Counted from the stretch's first letter, positions 25,139 to 34,658 are shown. The stretch is 64,000 nucleotides of DNA from JAQVYV01 sp964507305 (GCA_964507305.1 CAZDPQ010000001.1:30448-94447); one strand, 5' to 3'. Numbers and translations: made by a program. The notes: generated by a model from the letters alone, not told the origin.

Positions 25139-26236
25139 TCAAGGCATCCCGCCGATGATTTTCAGTCGTTCGATGATCGGCAGGTGCTGCGTGCAAAGCG
25201 TTTCGCACTGCCCGCATGCCGTGCATTGCAGCGCTTCCTTTTTTTTAACACCCCAGTAGTATTTGAGCCGGCCGGTCGTCGCACCGTCTTCTCCGGTCAT
25301 GATCTTCCGGTTGTACGCCTCCATGAATTTCGGGATCGGGATGCCGGCGGGGCAGCTGTCGCAGTAGCCGCAGCCCGTGCAGAGGAAGTTGAGCGACTCG
25401 CGCAGATGCCGGCGGATCCCGTCGAGCCGTTCGGGCCGGATGGGGGCAAGCGAATCGGCAGCCGGGACATTTTCATCCACTTCCGCGATGGATCCCATCC
25501 CCGATAAAGTGACGGCGATTTCACGGTGGGAAATATTGAAGCGAAGCGCGGCCTGGGCGATCGTGTCGTCCGTACCGTCCTTCAGGAAGGCAAAGAATGA
25601 GGGGTTCTGCGGGATCATCCCGCCGCCGAGCGGATTCATGGTCACGACACCCATGCCCTGTCCGTAAGCTGCACGGAGCCCTTCTTCCCGATATGCGAAA
25701 TTGGACGCGTTGTATCCGAGCAGGATCCCTTCGTAGGCGCCTTCTTCGGCGACCCGGCGGATCTCGTCACCGCTCATGTGCGTCGAAATGCAGATGTGGC
25801 CGACCAGCCCTTCCTCCTTCAGGCGGAGTGCCCCTTCGTAGGGCCCGCCGGGTGCCATGACCTTGCGGTACTGGGGAAAATTGAGAACGTTCCACATATG
25901 GAAAAAGGAAATTTTCCCGACACCCATCCTCTCCAGAGAAAGCTCGCATCGCCTCCGGACATCATCAGCGGTCTTATCAGCCATGATCGAGCTCTTGGTA
26001 GATACGAAAAACGCACCCGGCATGTCCCGGAACGCCAGCCCGAAGATTTTTTCCGACATGTCGTCACAGTATCCGGGTGCGGTGTCGAAATAATTGATCC
26101 CCAGCCGGTTCGCGTGCCGGACGATTTCGGCGCAGATCATCGGATCCTTTTCATAATCCTCTCTGCGGAAGCGCATGCCACCGAACCCGAGGGCGCTGAC
26201 TTTTATCCCTGTTTTCCCGTATTCCTTATAGATCAT
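25139..26236 (-). CDS. Aldo/keto reductase with C-terminal 4Fe-4S domain
   Basis: The protein has 365 residues. The aldo/keto reductase barrel starts with YGKTGIKVSALGFGGMRF and has catalytic residues visible in NYFDTAPGYCDD (Asp, Tyr), STKSSIM (Lys) and FFHMWNV (His). The C-terminus adds ferredoxin-like cysteine clusters (CTGCGYCDSCPAGIPIPKF and CTACGQCETLCTQHLPI), as in a subgroup of anaerobe enzymes that probably pass electrons from NAD(P)H or ferredoxin. The substrate is unknown. AAGGAG precedes the ATG. It follows lipA by about 75 bp. Confidence 0.87.
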   Translation of the reverse strand: MIYKEYGKTGIKVSALGFGGMRFRREDYEKDPMICAEIVRHANRLGINYFDTAPGYCDDMSEKIFGLAFRDMPGAFFVSTKSSIMADKTADDVRRRCELSLERMGVGKISFFHMWNVLNFPQYRKVMAPGGPYEGALRLKEEGLVGHICISTHMSGDEIRRVAEEGAYEGILLGYNASNFAYREEGLRAAYGQGMGVVTMNPLGGGMIPQNPSFFAFLKDGTDDTIAQAALRFNISHREIAVTLSGMGSIAEVDENVPAADSLAPIRPERLDGIRRHLRESLNFLCTGCGYCDSCPAGIPIPKFMEAYNRKIMTGEDGATTGRLKYYWGVKKKEALQCTACGQCETLCTQHLPIIERLKIIGGMP

Positions 26237-26309
26237 GCCGCTCCGCTCCTTCTGCTTTTCTGCTCTTTACGCCGTCTCATGCTTCATCATCCGCCGGCCG
26301 CGGCTTCTC

Positions 26310-27212
26310 TCATACCGGCACGCCGGCTGTTCCGCCATCCGCGTCCGGCCAGGCGTTCTCGGCCATATACGAGCTGCGAACCAGCGGACCGGACGATACA
26401 TGCGCGAACCCTCGCGACAAAGCGGCTTCCCGGTACCGTTCGAAAACCTCCGGATGGACATACTCGCGCACGGGATAATGATGCGCGGTGGGGGGCAGGT
26501 ACTGTCCGATCGTCAGAAATTCGCAGCCGTGCGCTCTCAGGTCGTCCATCACCCTGAGGACTTCTTTCGCGGTCTCGCCGAGTCCGAGCATGATGCCGGA
26601 TTTCGTCCGGATCGATGGCTGCGCGGCTTTCACCCGGGCAAGCAGCTCAAGCGACCTGGCATAGACCGCCTGGGGCCGGACTTCCGGATACAGCCGCGGT
26701 ACGGTCTCGACATTGTGGTTGATGACGTCCGGCTTGGCGCCGATCACCGTCTGAAGGGCCTGCGCGTCCCCCTGGAAATCCGGGATCAGGACTTCGATCC
26801 TCGGAAATCCGGCAGCATCTCCGATGCGGCGGATCGCGCCGATGACGGCGGCGAAATGGGAGGCGCCGCCATCCGGCAGGTCGTCCCGCGTGACCGACGT
26901 GACTACGGCATAACGCAGGCCCAGCCTGGCGGCGGCATCCGCGACGCGGCCGGGCTCTCCGGGATCCGGCGGCCGGGGCGTCCCCCCGGCGACGCCGCAG
27001 AACGTGCAGCCTCGCGTGCAGATGCTGCCCAGGATCATGAACGCCGCTGTCCGGCGCCCGAAGCATTCCCCGCAATTCGGGCAGGATGCCTCTTCGCAGA
27101 CCGTGTTCAAGCCGAGGGACCGGAGCATGCCCGCGACCTCCGCGCTGTTTGCCGCGTTGCCCGCGGAAATGTGCAGCCATTCCGGTTTTTTCATCCTGCC
27201 TGTTACTTCCAT
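26310..27212 (-). CDS. lipA: Lipoyl synthase LipA
   Basis: The protein has 300 residues. This radical SAM enzyme inserts two sulfurs into octanoyl groups on lipoyl domains. The auxiliary cluster cysteines are in CEEASCPNCGECF and the SAM cluster in CTRGCTFCGVAGG. LGLGETAKEVLRVMDDL and the late SSGPLVRSSYMAE with its essential serine-rich motif complete the signature. The ATG at 27212 has AAGGAG 6 bases ahead; ATGs at 27230, 27218 and 27194 are alternatives. It follows lipB, which makes its substrate. Confidence 0.93.
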   Translation of the reverse strand: MEVTGRMKKPEWLHISAGNAANSAEVAGMLRSLGLNTVCEEASCPNCGECFGRRTAAFMILGSICTRGCTFCGVAGGTPRPPDPGEPGRVADAAARLGLRYAVVTSVTRDDLPDGGASHFAAVIGAIRRIGDAAGFPRIEVLIPDFQGDAQALQTVIGAKPDVINHNVETVPRLYPEVRPQAVYARSLELLARVKAAQPSIRTKSGIMLGLGETAKEVLRVMDDLRAHGCEFLTIGQYLPPTAHHYPVREYVHPEVFERYREAALSRGFAHVSSGPLVRSSYMAENAWPDADGGTAGVPV

Positions 27213-27250
27213 GGCCATCTCCTTGTCCATTTCATCGCAGCCGCCGGCCT

Positions 27251-27946
27251 TCACGATAAACTTCCCCGTGCCAGTTCCTCCTCGAGCGCGGCCCGGCCGA
27301 TCCGGCGGAACCGGCAATCGAAATGGCGCGCCATGCTGCCGATGACCTGCTCGCGGACTGCTTCTATGTCAATGTCACGGCCCAGTTCCCGCCGGATGGA
27401 TGTCACGCCTTTCGACAGGCCGCAGGGATTGATGAAGTCGAACATGCCGAGGTCGGTGTTGACATTGAACGCGAAGCCGTGCATCGTGACGCCGTTCACG
27501 ACCGCCAGGCCGAACGCCGCGATTTTCGCCTCACCGACCCAGACGCCGGTGAATTTACCCGTCTGCGCGTACGCATCGATCCCGTAATGGATCCTGAGCA
27601 CATCGATCAGCGACTCTTCCAGCGCTGAGATGAACCACCGGATCCCCTGCTCGAAATCCCGGAGCTGCACGATCGGATATCCGATGATCTGGCCCGGGCC
27701 GTGAAATGTCACATCGCCCCCGCGGTTGACCTCAAATGTTTCGATCCCGGCCGCGCGCAGCTGTTCTTCGGTCGCGTAGATGTTGCGCCGGTCGGTTCTG
27801 GTCCCGAGCGTCAGCACGGGCGGATGCTCCAGCAGCAGGAGCGTGCTGCCGGTGCGCCCTTCCCGGCGCGCGTCCACCAGCCTTCTCTGAAGATCCAGCG
27901 CCTCTCCGTACGGGATCGATCCAATGCTGCAAACGGTCCACTCCAT
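27251..27946 (-). CDS. lipB: Octanoyltransferase LipB
   Basis: The protein has 231 residues. It transfers octanoyl from acyl carrier protein to lipoyl domains. Motifs visible are NRGGDVTFHGPGQIIGYPI, the catalytic lysine in GEAKIAAFGLAV and the nucleophilic cysteine in NPCGLSKGVTSI. The ATG at 27946 (MEWTVC) has AAAGGGG ahead. It begins about 40 bp after trpA with no terminator visible between, so lipB-lipA may share transcripts with the trp operon. No lipoylated protein gene is in the window. Confidence 0.93.
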   Translation of the reverse strand: MEWTVCSIGSIPYGEALDLQRRLVDARREGRTGSTLLLLEHPPVLTLGTRTDRRNIYATEEQLRAAGIETFEVNRGGDVTFHGPGQIIGYPIVQLRDFEQGIRWFISALEESLIDVLRIHYGIDAYAQTGKFTGVWVGEAKIAAFGLAVVNGVTMHGFAFNVNTDLGMFDFINPCGLSKGVTSIRRELGRDIDIEAVREQVIGSMARHFDCRFRRIGRAALEEELARGSLS

Positions 27947-27985
27947 GTCCGAACCCCTTTCCATTCCGATTTCCATTCCGGTCCG

Positions 27986-28801
27986 TCAGGCCCGGCCGGC
28001 CCGCCGGTCCGTTCCGCCGTCGATCGCCGCGCGGACCGACGATAGATACGAATACAGGAAGGGCGCCGCCCCTGCCCGATGTTTTTCGATGATCCGGACG
28101 ATCGCACTGCCGATGATCACACCGTCCGCGATCCCGGCCATTTCCGCCGCCTGTTCAGGTGACGAGACCCCGAATCCGATCGCGACGGGAGTGTCCGTTT
28201 CCTTCCGGACCTCCGCGACGATCTCCGACAGGTCTTTGCTGAAAGACTTCCGGATTCCGGTGACGCCGAGCGAAGACACGAGATAGACGAAGCCTTCCGC
28301 GCTTTTTGCGAGCCGCCGGACTCGGTCCCCGGACACGGGCGAGATGAGCGTGATGATGCGGATCCCGTGCCGCGCCGCGGCTCCCGCGATCTCCCCGCGC
28401 TCTTCGAAAGGCAGGTCGGGAATGATCAGCCCTGCGATCCCGGTTTCCGCGCAGCGCTTCAAGAAGCGTTCGTACCCGTAAACGAACACCGGATTGATAT
28501 AGGTCAGAAAAAGGAGCGGAACCGGAGAACGGCTCCGGATGGAGGAAACCATGTCGAAAATCCCGTCGATCGTGGCGCCTCCGTGCAGTGCCCGCGCGTC
28601 GGACCGCTGGATCACCTCGCCTTCCGCGACCGGATCTGAAAACGGGATGCCGATCTCGATCAGGTCGGTGCCGGCGCGTTCCATCTCCAGGATGAATTCG
28701 GCAGTGCACGCGAGGGAAGGGTCCCCGGCCGTCAGAAAGCCGATCAGCGCTTTCTTCCCCGCGAACGCGGGAGCGATGTCCGGTATTTTTTGATCATTCA
28801 T
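27986..28801 (-). CDS. trpA: Tryptophan synthase alpha chain TrpA
   Basis: The protein has 271 residues. It splits indole-3-glycerol phosphate into indole and glyceraldehyde-3-phosphate, feeding indole to TrpB. Catalytic Glu and Asp lie in DLIEIGIPFSDPVAEG. The phosphate site is in VYLVSSLGVTG and AIGFGVSSPEQA. The ATG at 28801 overlaps the trpB stop by 8 bases and has a GGGGG site ahead. It is last in the trp operon. Its substrate would come from TrpC, whose gene carries two amber codons. Confidence 0.95.
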   Translation of the reverse strand: MNDQKIPDIAPAFAGKKALIGFLTAGDPSLACTAEFILEMERAGTDLIEIGIPFSDPVAEGEVIQRSDARALHGGATIDGIFDMVSSIRSRSPVPLLFLTYINPVFVYGYERFLKRCAETGIAGLIIPDLPFEERGEIAGAAARHGIRIITLISPVSGDRVRRLAKSAEGFVYLVSSLGVTGIRKSFSKDLSEIVAEVRKETDTPVAIGFGVSSPEQAAEMAGIADGVIIGSAIVRIIEKHRAGAAPFLYSYLSSVRAAIDGGTDRRAGRA

Positions 28802-29978
28802 CGATCTTTTCCCCCCTGTACCTTGCGATGGCGGCCACGTCCTTGTCGCCTCTGCCCGAGAGATTGACGATAAGGACCGCGTCTTTGCCCATCTGCGGCG
28901 CGAGCCGGGCGGCATGGGCAAGTGCGTGTGCGGACTCGATCGCCGGAATGATCCCCTCCGTACGTGAAAGCGATTCGAACGCCGCGACGGCTTCATCGTC
29001 GGTCACGGGCACGTACTCCGCGCGGCCCGTGGAATGGAGCCAGGCATGCTCCGGGCCGATCCCGGGGTAATCCAGGCCTGCCGAGATGGAGTAGACCGGC
29101 ATGATCTGCCCCCATTCATCCTGGCAGAAAATCGACTTCATGCCGTGGAAGATCCCCGCGGATCCCCGGGCGATCGTCGCTGCGTGGAATCTCGTGTCCA
29201 AGCCCTTCCCCGCGGCTTCGCAGCCGATCAGCCGGACGCCGGGGTCGCCGAGGAAATGGTAAAAGGCGCCGATCGCGTTGCTTCCGCCGCCCACGCACGC
29301 GATGACCGCATCCGGGAGCCTCCCTTCGGCCCGCAGGATCTGCTCCCGCGCTTCGAGGCTGATGACGCTCTGGAAATCCCGAACGATCTCGGGAAACGGA
29401 TGCGGCCCCATGACCGACCCCAGAACATAATGCGTGTCGGCGATCCGGCGCGTCCACTCGCGAAGCGTCTCATTGACCGCGTCTTTGAGTGTCATCGTCC
29501 CTGATTTTACCACATGTACCTTCGCTCCGAGAAGCTTCATCCGATAAACATTCAGCGCCTGACGCCGGGTGTCTTCCATTCCCATGAAAATCTCGCACTC
29601 CAGGCCCATGAGCGCCGCCGCCGTCGCCGTTGCGACGCCGTGCTGCCCGGCCCCGGTCTCCGCAATCACGCGCTTCTTGCCCATCCGTTTCGCGAGCAGG
29701 ACCTGCCCCAGGACATTGTTGATCTTATGCGAACCCGTGTGGTTGAGATCTTCCCGTTTCAGATAGATCTTCGCACCTCCGAGGCTCGCGGTCATGCGAT
29801 CCGCGCGGTACAGGAGAGACGGCCTCCCTGCGTACTCCGCCAGAAGCTTCTCCAACTCTTCGTTGAATGCGGCGCTGCCGCGGTAAAACCGGTAGGCGGA
29901 CTCCAGTTCGTCCAGGGCATTCATGAGCGTCTCCGGGACATATTGCCCACCGTAGATCCCGTATCTTCCATTCCCCAT
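28794..29978 (-). CDS. trpB: Tryptophan synthase beta chain TrpB
   Basis: The protein has 394 residues. This PLP enzyme condenses indole with serine. The PLP lysine is in NHTGSHKINNVLGQ, the start matches the family (GRYGIYGGQYVPETLMNAL), and the PLP phosphate loop is CVGGGSNAIG. The ATG at 29978 is chosen for the GGAGAAGGA site. It is 20 bp after trpF and overlaps trpA. Confidence 0.96.
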   Translation of the reverse strand: MGNGRYGIYGGQYVPETLMNALDELESAYRFYRGSAAFNEELEKLLAEYAGRPSLLYRADRMTASLGGAKIYLKREDLNHTGSHKINNVLGQVLLAKRMGKKRVIAETGAGQHGVATATAAALMGLECEIFMGMEDTRRQALNVYRMKLLGAKVHVVKSGTMTLKDAVNETLREWTRRIADTHYVLGSVMGPHPFPEIVRDFQSVISLEAREQILRAEGRLPDAVIACVGGGSNAIGAFYHFLGDPGVRLIGCEAAGKGLDTRFHAATIARGSAGIFHGMKSIFCQDEWGQIMPVYSISAGLDYPGIGPEHAWLHSTGRAEYVPVTDDEAVAAFESLSRTEGIIPAIESAHALAHAARLAPQMGKDAVLIVNLSGRGDKDVAAIARYRGEKIDE

Positions 29979-29998
29979 GGTTTCCTTCTCCCTTCCCG

Positions 29999-30703
29999 TC
30001 ATCCGATATGCCGTCCGGACTGCACGGCCGCGGCCGTCAAAGCGGCCGCCGGCGCGGGCTTCCGGGCCGCCTCGCGAAGCGCCCGGACGATCCGGACGGC
30101 TTCGAGGATCTTTTCCCGGTCCTTTGCGCCATCCGTCTCAACGCCGCTGCTGATGTCCACGCAATAAGGCGAAGCTGTCCGGACCGCTTCCGCGAGATTG
30201 CCGGCATGCAGCCCGCCCGCAAGGAAGAACGGCCTGCCGCAGTCTTTCACCGGTTCCCAGTCGAACGTCTGTCCCGTGCCGCCGTATGCCCCCGGCCGCT
30301 GTGCATCAAAGAGCGGATAGTCATAAAGAGGGCTCCGCCCGTTCTCAAAATCCGTCAGCCGGCGGGCCTCGAAGTCCCTGCCGACGCGGACCGCCTTGAT
30401 CAGCGGCCGCGAAACCTGCGTCCGCAGCGCGGCAACATACCGCTCATCCTCATCTCCATGCAGCTGGATCAGGTCGATGATGCCCGCTTCGCAGCATTTC
30501 CGGATAAATTCCGGATCCTCGTTCACAAAAACGCCGACTGTCCGGATCTCTTTGCGCAATTCGCTGCGGAGCAGATACGCCCGGTTGAAATCCACCTGCC
30601 GGCTGCTCTCCGCGAAAACAAATCCCGCAAAGTCCGGTTTTGCCTCATTGACCCATTCCACATCGCTGAAACGTCGGATCCCGCAGATCTTGACTTTGGT
30701 CAT
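29999..30703 (-). CDS. trpF: Phosphoribosylanthranilate isomerase TrpF
   Basis: The protein has 234 residues. It performs the Amadori rearrangement of phosphoribosylanthranilate to CdRP. The catalytic cysteine is in KICGIRRFSDVEWVN and the catalytic aspartate in YCVDISSGVETDGAKD. LIQLHGDEDE is the mid-barrel signature. A C-terminal Ala-rich tail of about 20 residues extends past the usual end. It has an ATGA overlap with trpC. Confidence 0.94.
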   Translation of the reverse strand: MTKVKICGIRRFSDVEWVNEAKPDFAGFVFAESSRQVDFNRAYLLRSELRKEIRTVGVFVNEDPEFIRKCCEAGIIDLIQLHGDEDERYVAALRTQVSRPLIKAVRVGRDFEARRLTDFENGRSPLYDYPLFDAQRPGAYGGTGQTFDWEPVKDCGRPFFLAGGLHAGNLAEAVRTASPYCVDISSGVETDGAKDREKILEAVRIVRALREAARKPAPAAALTAAAVQSGRHIG

Positions 30704-31533
30704 ACCGGCCTCCGTTCCGGGCAGGCCGCCTGCCTGCAGCCTCTCGGCGCCGCCCCGGCCGCCTTCATCTTTTGCAGGAGGCCGGTCCGGTCGGCACTTC
30801 GCATGAGGCTTTCGCCGACGAGCGCCGCGTCCGCGCCGATCCCGCGCACGAACGCAATGTCCTCCGAGCCCGAGATGCCGCTTTCCGCCACGAATACCAC
30901 GTCATCCGGCACAAAACGGGCCAGCCTCGCGGCGATGTCCGGATCGACCTTGAACGTCCGGAGGTCGCGGCTGTTGACGCCGATGACCGACGCCCCGCAT
31001 TCGAGTGCGACGGCGATCTCCCTTTCGCTGCGTGTCTCCGCCAGGCAGGTGATCCCGAGTACGCCCGCTGCGCGAAGGAAGCGGGCGATCTGCTCCCGGC
31101 CGAGGATCGCGCAGATCAGCAGGATCGCGTCCGCGCCGTATGCCGCAGCTTCGTAGATCTGGAACTCATCGAGGATGAAATCTTTCTGGAGGACCGGGAC
31201 CGCGCTGCGCGCCTTGATGGCGGCAAGATGCTCCGGGTCCCCGAGGAAAAAATCCGGCTCCGTCAGGACGGACAGGGCGTCCGCCCCTCCCGCTTCATAC
31301 TCTGCCGCAATCTTCAGGAAATGAAAATCCTCCGCGATCACGCCCATGGACGGCTATGCTTTCTAGATTTCGGCAATAAGCGACAGCCCCTCCGCGCGGA
31401 GAGCTTTTTCGAACGCAAAGGATTTCGGCGCGAACCGGTCCGGAACCGAACGGATCCGCGCCGCATAGGCTTCATCCCGCTTTCTGTTCTCCACCCGCGT
31501 CAGGACGGATGCCGCGATATCATCCAGAAACAT
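30700..31533 (-). pseudogene. trpC: Indole-3-glycerol phosphate synthase TrpC with two in-frame amber codons
   Basis: The reading frame spans 278 codons but is broken by TAG at 31363-31365 and again at 31354-31356, without any frame change. The N-terminal piece ends GLSLIAEI; then come TAG, Lys, Ala, TAG, Pro, Ser, Met, Gly, Val, Ile. The family consensus here is EIKKASPSKG, so the ambers replace the catalytic lysine and the serine of the active-site motif, and the following Lys is Met. Every other catalytic segment is intact: LQKDFILDE, LAETRSE, GVNSRDL and VAESGISG. The ATG at 31533 has GGGAGGG ahead. A pseudogene caused by point mutations is the default reading. Suppression or consensus error are alternatives. 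Confidence 0.85.
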
Positions 31534-31537
31534 GGCC

Positions 31538-32560
31538 TCATCCCTCCCTGTCCGGCTCATTCGAGAGCCGGACGAAACGGTCCAGGATCGCTTTGGCCGC
31601 CCCGCTGCCGATCGCCTCTTCCGCGATTTTCACGCAATCCCTCAGCGTCACGTTATCCCGCGCCATATACACGCACAGGGCGCTGTTGAGCACGACCGCG
31701 TCGCGTTTCGGGCCGCGCGCGCCGCCCAGGATCTCCCGGGCGATCCGCGCGTTGTCGGCCGGCAGTCCGCCGGTCAGGTCGCCCGGCCTGCAGCGGGCGA
31801 TCCCGAACTGCTCGGGGGTGATGAAAAAGGAATTGACTTTTCCGTCGCGGACCTCGCAGACCGTCGTCGTATCGCAGAGGGTCACCTCGTCGAGGCCGTC
31901 GTGCCCGTGGACGACCATGGCCTTTCGGACGCCGAGGTTGACGAGCACCCTGGCCATCGGCTCGACCAGGTTTTCATCATAAACGCCGAGAAGCAGGAGC
32001 TTCGCTCCGGCGGGATTGGCCAATGGCCCCAGGATGTTGAACACGGTCCGGACGCCGAGCTCCTTCCGGACCGGCGCCGCATACTTCATGGACGAATGGT
32101 ACAAAGGTGCGAAAAGGAAGCACAGGCCGATCTTCTCCAGGATCTCCGCGCTTTTGCGGGGCGGGATATCGATCCGGACGCCGAGCGCCTCCAGCACATC
32201 GGCACTGCCGCATTTGCTGGAAACGCTCCGGTTGCCGTGCTTGGCGACCCGGATCCCGCAGGCGGCCGCGACGAACGCGGAAAGAGTGGAGATGTTGAAG
32301 GTCGCGGCCTCGTCCCCGCCGGTCCCGACGATGTCCATCACCTCATGACGGCACGGCAGCTTTTCGCATTTGTCGCGCATGACCGACGCGCACGCCGTGA
32401 TCTCGTCGATGCTCTCCCCTTTCATCCGCAGGGCGGTCAGGAATGCTGCGATCTGCGCATTCGTCGCCCCGCCCTCCATGATCAGGTTCATGATATTCTC
32501 CGTCTCTTCCAGAGAAAGATCTTTCCCGTTCATCAGGTCATAAATCGCTTCCCGGATCAT
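31538..32560 (-). CDS. trpD: Anthranilate phosphoribosyltransferase TrpD
   Basis: The protein has 340 residues. It joins anthranilate to PRPP. The PRPP-binding loop is DIVGTGGDEAATFNIST, with KHGNRSVSSKCGSADVLEALG and the metal site in HGHDGLDEVTL. Length and order match the family. It overlaps trpG by ATGA and precedes trpC by 4 bp. Confidence 0.96.
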   Translation of the reverse strand: MIREAIYDLMNGKDLSLEETENIMNLIMEGGATNAQIAAFLTALRMKGESIDEITACASVMRDKCEKLPCRHEVMDIVGTGGDEAATFNISTLSAFVAAACGIRVAKHGNRSVSSKCGSADVLEALGVRIDIPPRKSAEILEKIGLCFLFAPLYHSSMKYAAPVRKELGVRTVFNILGPLANPAGAKLLLLGVYDENLVEPMARVLVNLGVRKAMVVHGHDGLDEVTLCDTTTVCEVRDGKVNSFFITPEQFGIARCRPGDLTGGLPADNARIAREILGGARGPKRDAVVLNSALCVYMARDNVTLRDCVKIAEEAIGSGAAKAILDRFVRLSNEPDREG

Positions 32561-33168
32561 CGTGAATTCCTCCTTTCACCTGCGGACAGTCCGTCGTTTT
32601 CGGACCGGTCCAGAAAATTCCATAAAATGGTCCGCCCCTGCGGCGTCAGGACCGATTCCGGATGGAATTGCACGCCGTAGGTCTCGTGGTCCCGGAGACG
32701 GACCCCCATGACTTCCCCCGCGTTGTCCTCGGCGATCACGAGCAGCTCGTCCGGCAGCGTGCTCCGCCGTGCCGCGAGCGAGTGGTACCGGCCCGCTTCG
32801 ATGACCGGAGGGAGCCCCCTGAAAACGGGGCTGCCGTTCGCCAGGTGGACCAGACTTTTCTTGCCGTGCATCATCTCGGCCGCGTAGGTGATTTCGGCGC
32901 CGAACGCTTCGCAGATGGCCTGATGGCCGAGGCAGACGCCCAGGATCGGGATCCTGCCGGCATGTTCCCGGATGATCGCTTCGCAGGCGCCTGCGTCTGC
33001 CGGGCGCCCCGGCCCCGGCGAAAGGACGATGTGCGAAGGCTTCAGCGCCGCGACATCGTCCGGCGTGACCCGGTCGTTGCGGACGACCCGGATGTCCGGT
33101 GATTTTTCACCGATCATCTGGTACAGGTTATAGGAAAAGCTGTCGTAGTTGTCGATCAGAAGGATCAT
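32557..33168 (-). CDS. trpG: Anthranilate synthase glutamine amidotransferase TrpG
   Basis: The protein has 203 residues and is a class I glutamine amidotransferase that supplies ammonia to TrpE. The start MILLIDNYDSFSYNLYQ is diagnostic; the catalytic cysteine is in GVCLGHQAICE, and His and Glu in VQFHPESVLTPQG. The start overlaps the trpE stop (ATGA). Confidence 0.95.
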   Translation of the reverse strand: MILLIDNYDSFSYNLYQMIGEKSPDIRVVRNDRVTPDDVAALKPSHIVLSPGPGRPADAGACEAIIREHAGRIPILGVCLGHQAICEAFGAEITYAAEMMHGKKSLVHLANGSPVFRGLPPVIEAGRYHSLAARRSTLPDELLVIAEDNAGEVMGVRLRDHETYGVQFHPESVLTPQGRTILWNFLDRSENDGLSAGERRNSR

Positions 33169-34658
33169 GCCGATACCTCCCCCGCAGCGCGTACCGCCTG
33201 CATCATCGCCTCGGCCTTGTTCGCGCATTCGGCGTATTCGCGTTCCGGAACGCTGTCCGCCACGATGCCCGCGCCGGATTGGATGTAGATCTTCCCGCCT
33301 TTTGACACCGCCATGCGGATCGCAATGCAAAGGTCCATGTTCCCCGAAAGGGAGATGTACCCCGCCGCTCCCCCGTAGATCCCGCGCTTATGACCCTCAA
33401 GCGCATTGATGATCTCGCAGGCGCGGCGTTTCGGCGCACCGGAAAGCGTCCCGGCCGGGAGGACGGCCGCCATGGCGTCGAATCCGTCCGCATCCTCCCG
33501 GAGCACGCCGCGGACGGAGGATGTGAGGTGCGTCACATGGGAATATTTCACGACTTTCTGGTAATCCTCGACCCGCACCGTACCGAACCGGCTGACCTTC
33601 CCGAGGTCATTCCGCCCGAGATCGACCAGCATATTATGTTCGGCAAGCTCTTTTTCATCGCGCACCAGATCCGCGATCAGCCGTTCGTCTTCTTCCGGCG
33701 TCGACCCGCGCGGGCAGGTGCCGGCGATCGGGAACGTGCGCAGGATGCCGTCCTCGAGGCGTATCAGCGTTTCGGGCGAAGCCCCTGCCACCTGAGTGTC
33801 GTCTGTACTGATGTAGAACATGTACGGAGACGGGTTGATCGTCCGGAGAGCCCGGTAAACGGGAAGGAGATCGCCGCTGAATCCGGCTTCGAAGCGGTTG
33901 GAAAGCACTGCCTGGAAAATGTCGCCTTCGCGGATATGTTCTTTGGCTTTCCGCACCAGGCCGCAATACTCTTCTTCGCCGAAGAGCGGACGGAACGGCG
34001 ACGACACCGAAGATTTCTCGCCGGACCGTTCCGTGTTTTCATGGAGGATGTTCTCGATCTCCTTGATGCGGATCACAGCGCCGATGTAATTCGGCTCGAG
34101 ATCCTTCGTCTCGATGTTGACAATGATCCGGATCTTCTGCTTCAGGTGGTCGAACACGATGACCTTGTCATACAGCATGAGATGGAAATCGTCGAACCCC
34201 GGGGCATTGTCGTTTTCGAGCGTCAGGCCTTCCTCCGCATATTGGACAAAATCGTAGGAAATCGTTCCGACCAGCCCGCCGGTGAACCGCGGAAAACCTT
34301 CCGGCTCCGGGCTTCGGAACGCGCCGGCGATCTCACGCAGCACGCCCAGCGGCCCGCCGCTCCGGGCGACCTCTGCTGCGTCCAGGGAGCAGGATGTCCC
34401 GAGGGCAAAATCCCTGATCATGATCGTGCGGTCCAGGGCACGGATCTCCATCCGCGGATCCAGGCCGAGGAATGAGTATCGGCCCCACTTTTCACCGCCC
34501 TCCACGCTCTCGAGGAGAAAGCATCTCTCCCCCCGCTTCTTGAGGCTGCGCAGAACCTGGATCGGCGTCCGGATATCCGAATAGATCTCCATGCCGACCG
34601 GCACGACCGGATAGCTGCGCGCGTATTCCCTTGCTTCCTCCATCGTCGGACTGACCAT
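33165..34658 (-). CDS. trpE: Anthranilate synthase component I TrpE
   Basis: The protein has 497 residues. It makes anthranilate from chorismate and is normally feedback-inhibited by tryptophan; the inhibitor site LLESVEGG is present. Chorismate-binding signatures are PEGFPRFTGGLVGTISYD, FPIAGTCPRGSTPEEDE, HMLVDLGRNDLGKV and GTLSGAPKRRACEII. The ATG at 34658 has AAGGAG 6 bases ahead and lies just past the T-box terminator. It is first in the operon. Confidence 0.96.
   Translation of the reverse strand: MVSPTMEEAREYARSYPVVPVGMEIYSDIRTPIQVLRSLKKRGERCFLLESVEGGEKWGRYSFLGLDPRMEIRALDRTIMIRDFALGTSCSLDAAEVARSGGPLGVLREIAGAFRSPEPEGFPRFTGGLVGTISYDFVQYAEEGLTLENDNAPGFDDFHLMLYDKVIVFDHLKQKIRIIVNIETKDLEPNYIGAVIRIKEIENILHENTERSGEKSSVSSPFRPLFGEEEYCGLVRKAKEHIREGDIFQAVLSNRFEAGFSGDLLPVYRALRTINPSPYMFYISTDDTQVAGASPETLIRLEDGILRTFPIAGTCPRGSTPEEDERLIADLVRDEKELAEHNMLVDLGRNDLGKVSRFGTVRVEDYQKVVKYSHVTHLTSSVRGVLREDADGFDAMAAVLPAGTLSGAPKRRACEIINALEGHKRGIYGGAAGYISLSGNMDLCIAIRMAVSKGGKIYIQSGAGIVADSVPEREYAECANKAEAMMQAVRAAGEVSA

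Noticed and set aside
31345..31371. Frameshift as the reason for the split trpC
   Set aside because: Both halves lie in the same frame; the break is caused only by two TAG codons.
31345..31371. General reassignment of TAG, such as pyrrolysine, as the explanation for trpC
   Set aside because: At least five other genes end naturally with TAG, and no pyl gene is in the window. It stays a minor possibility only.
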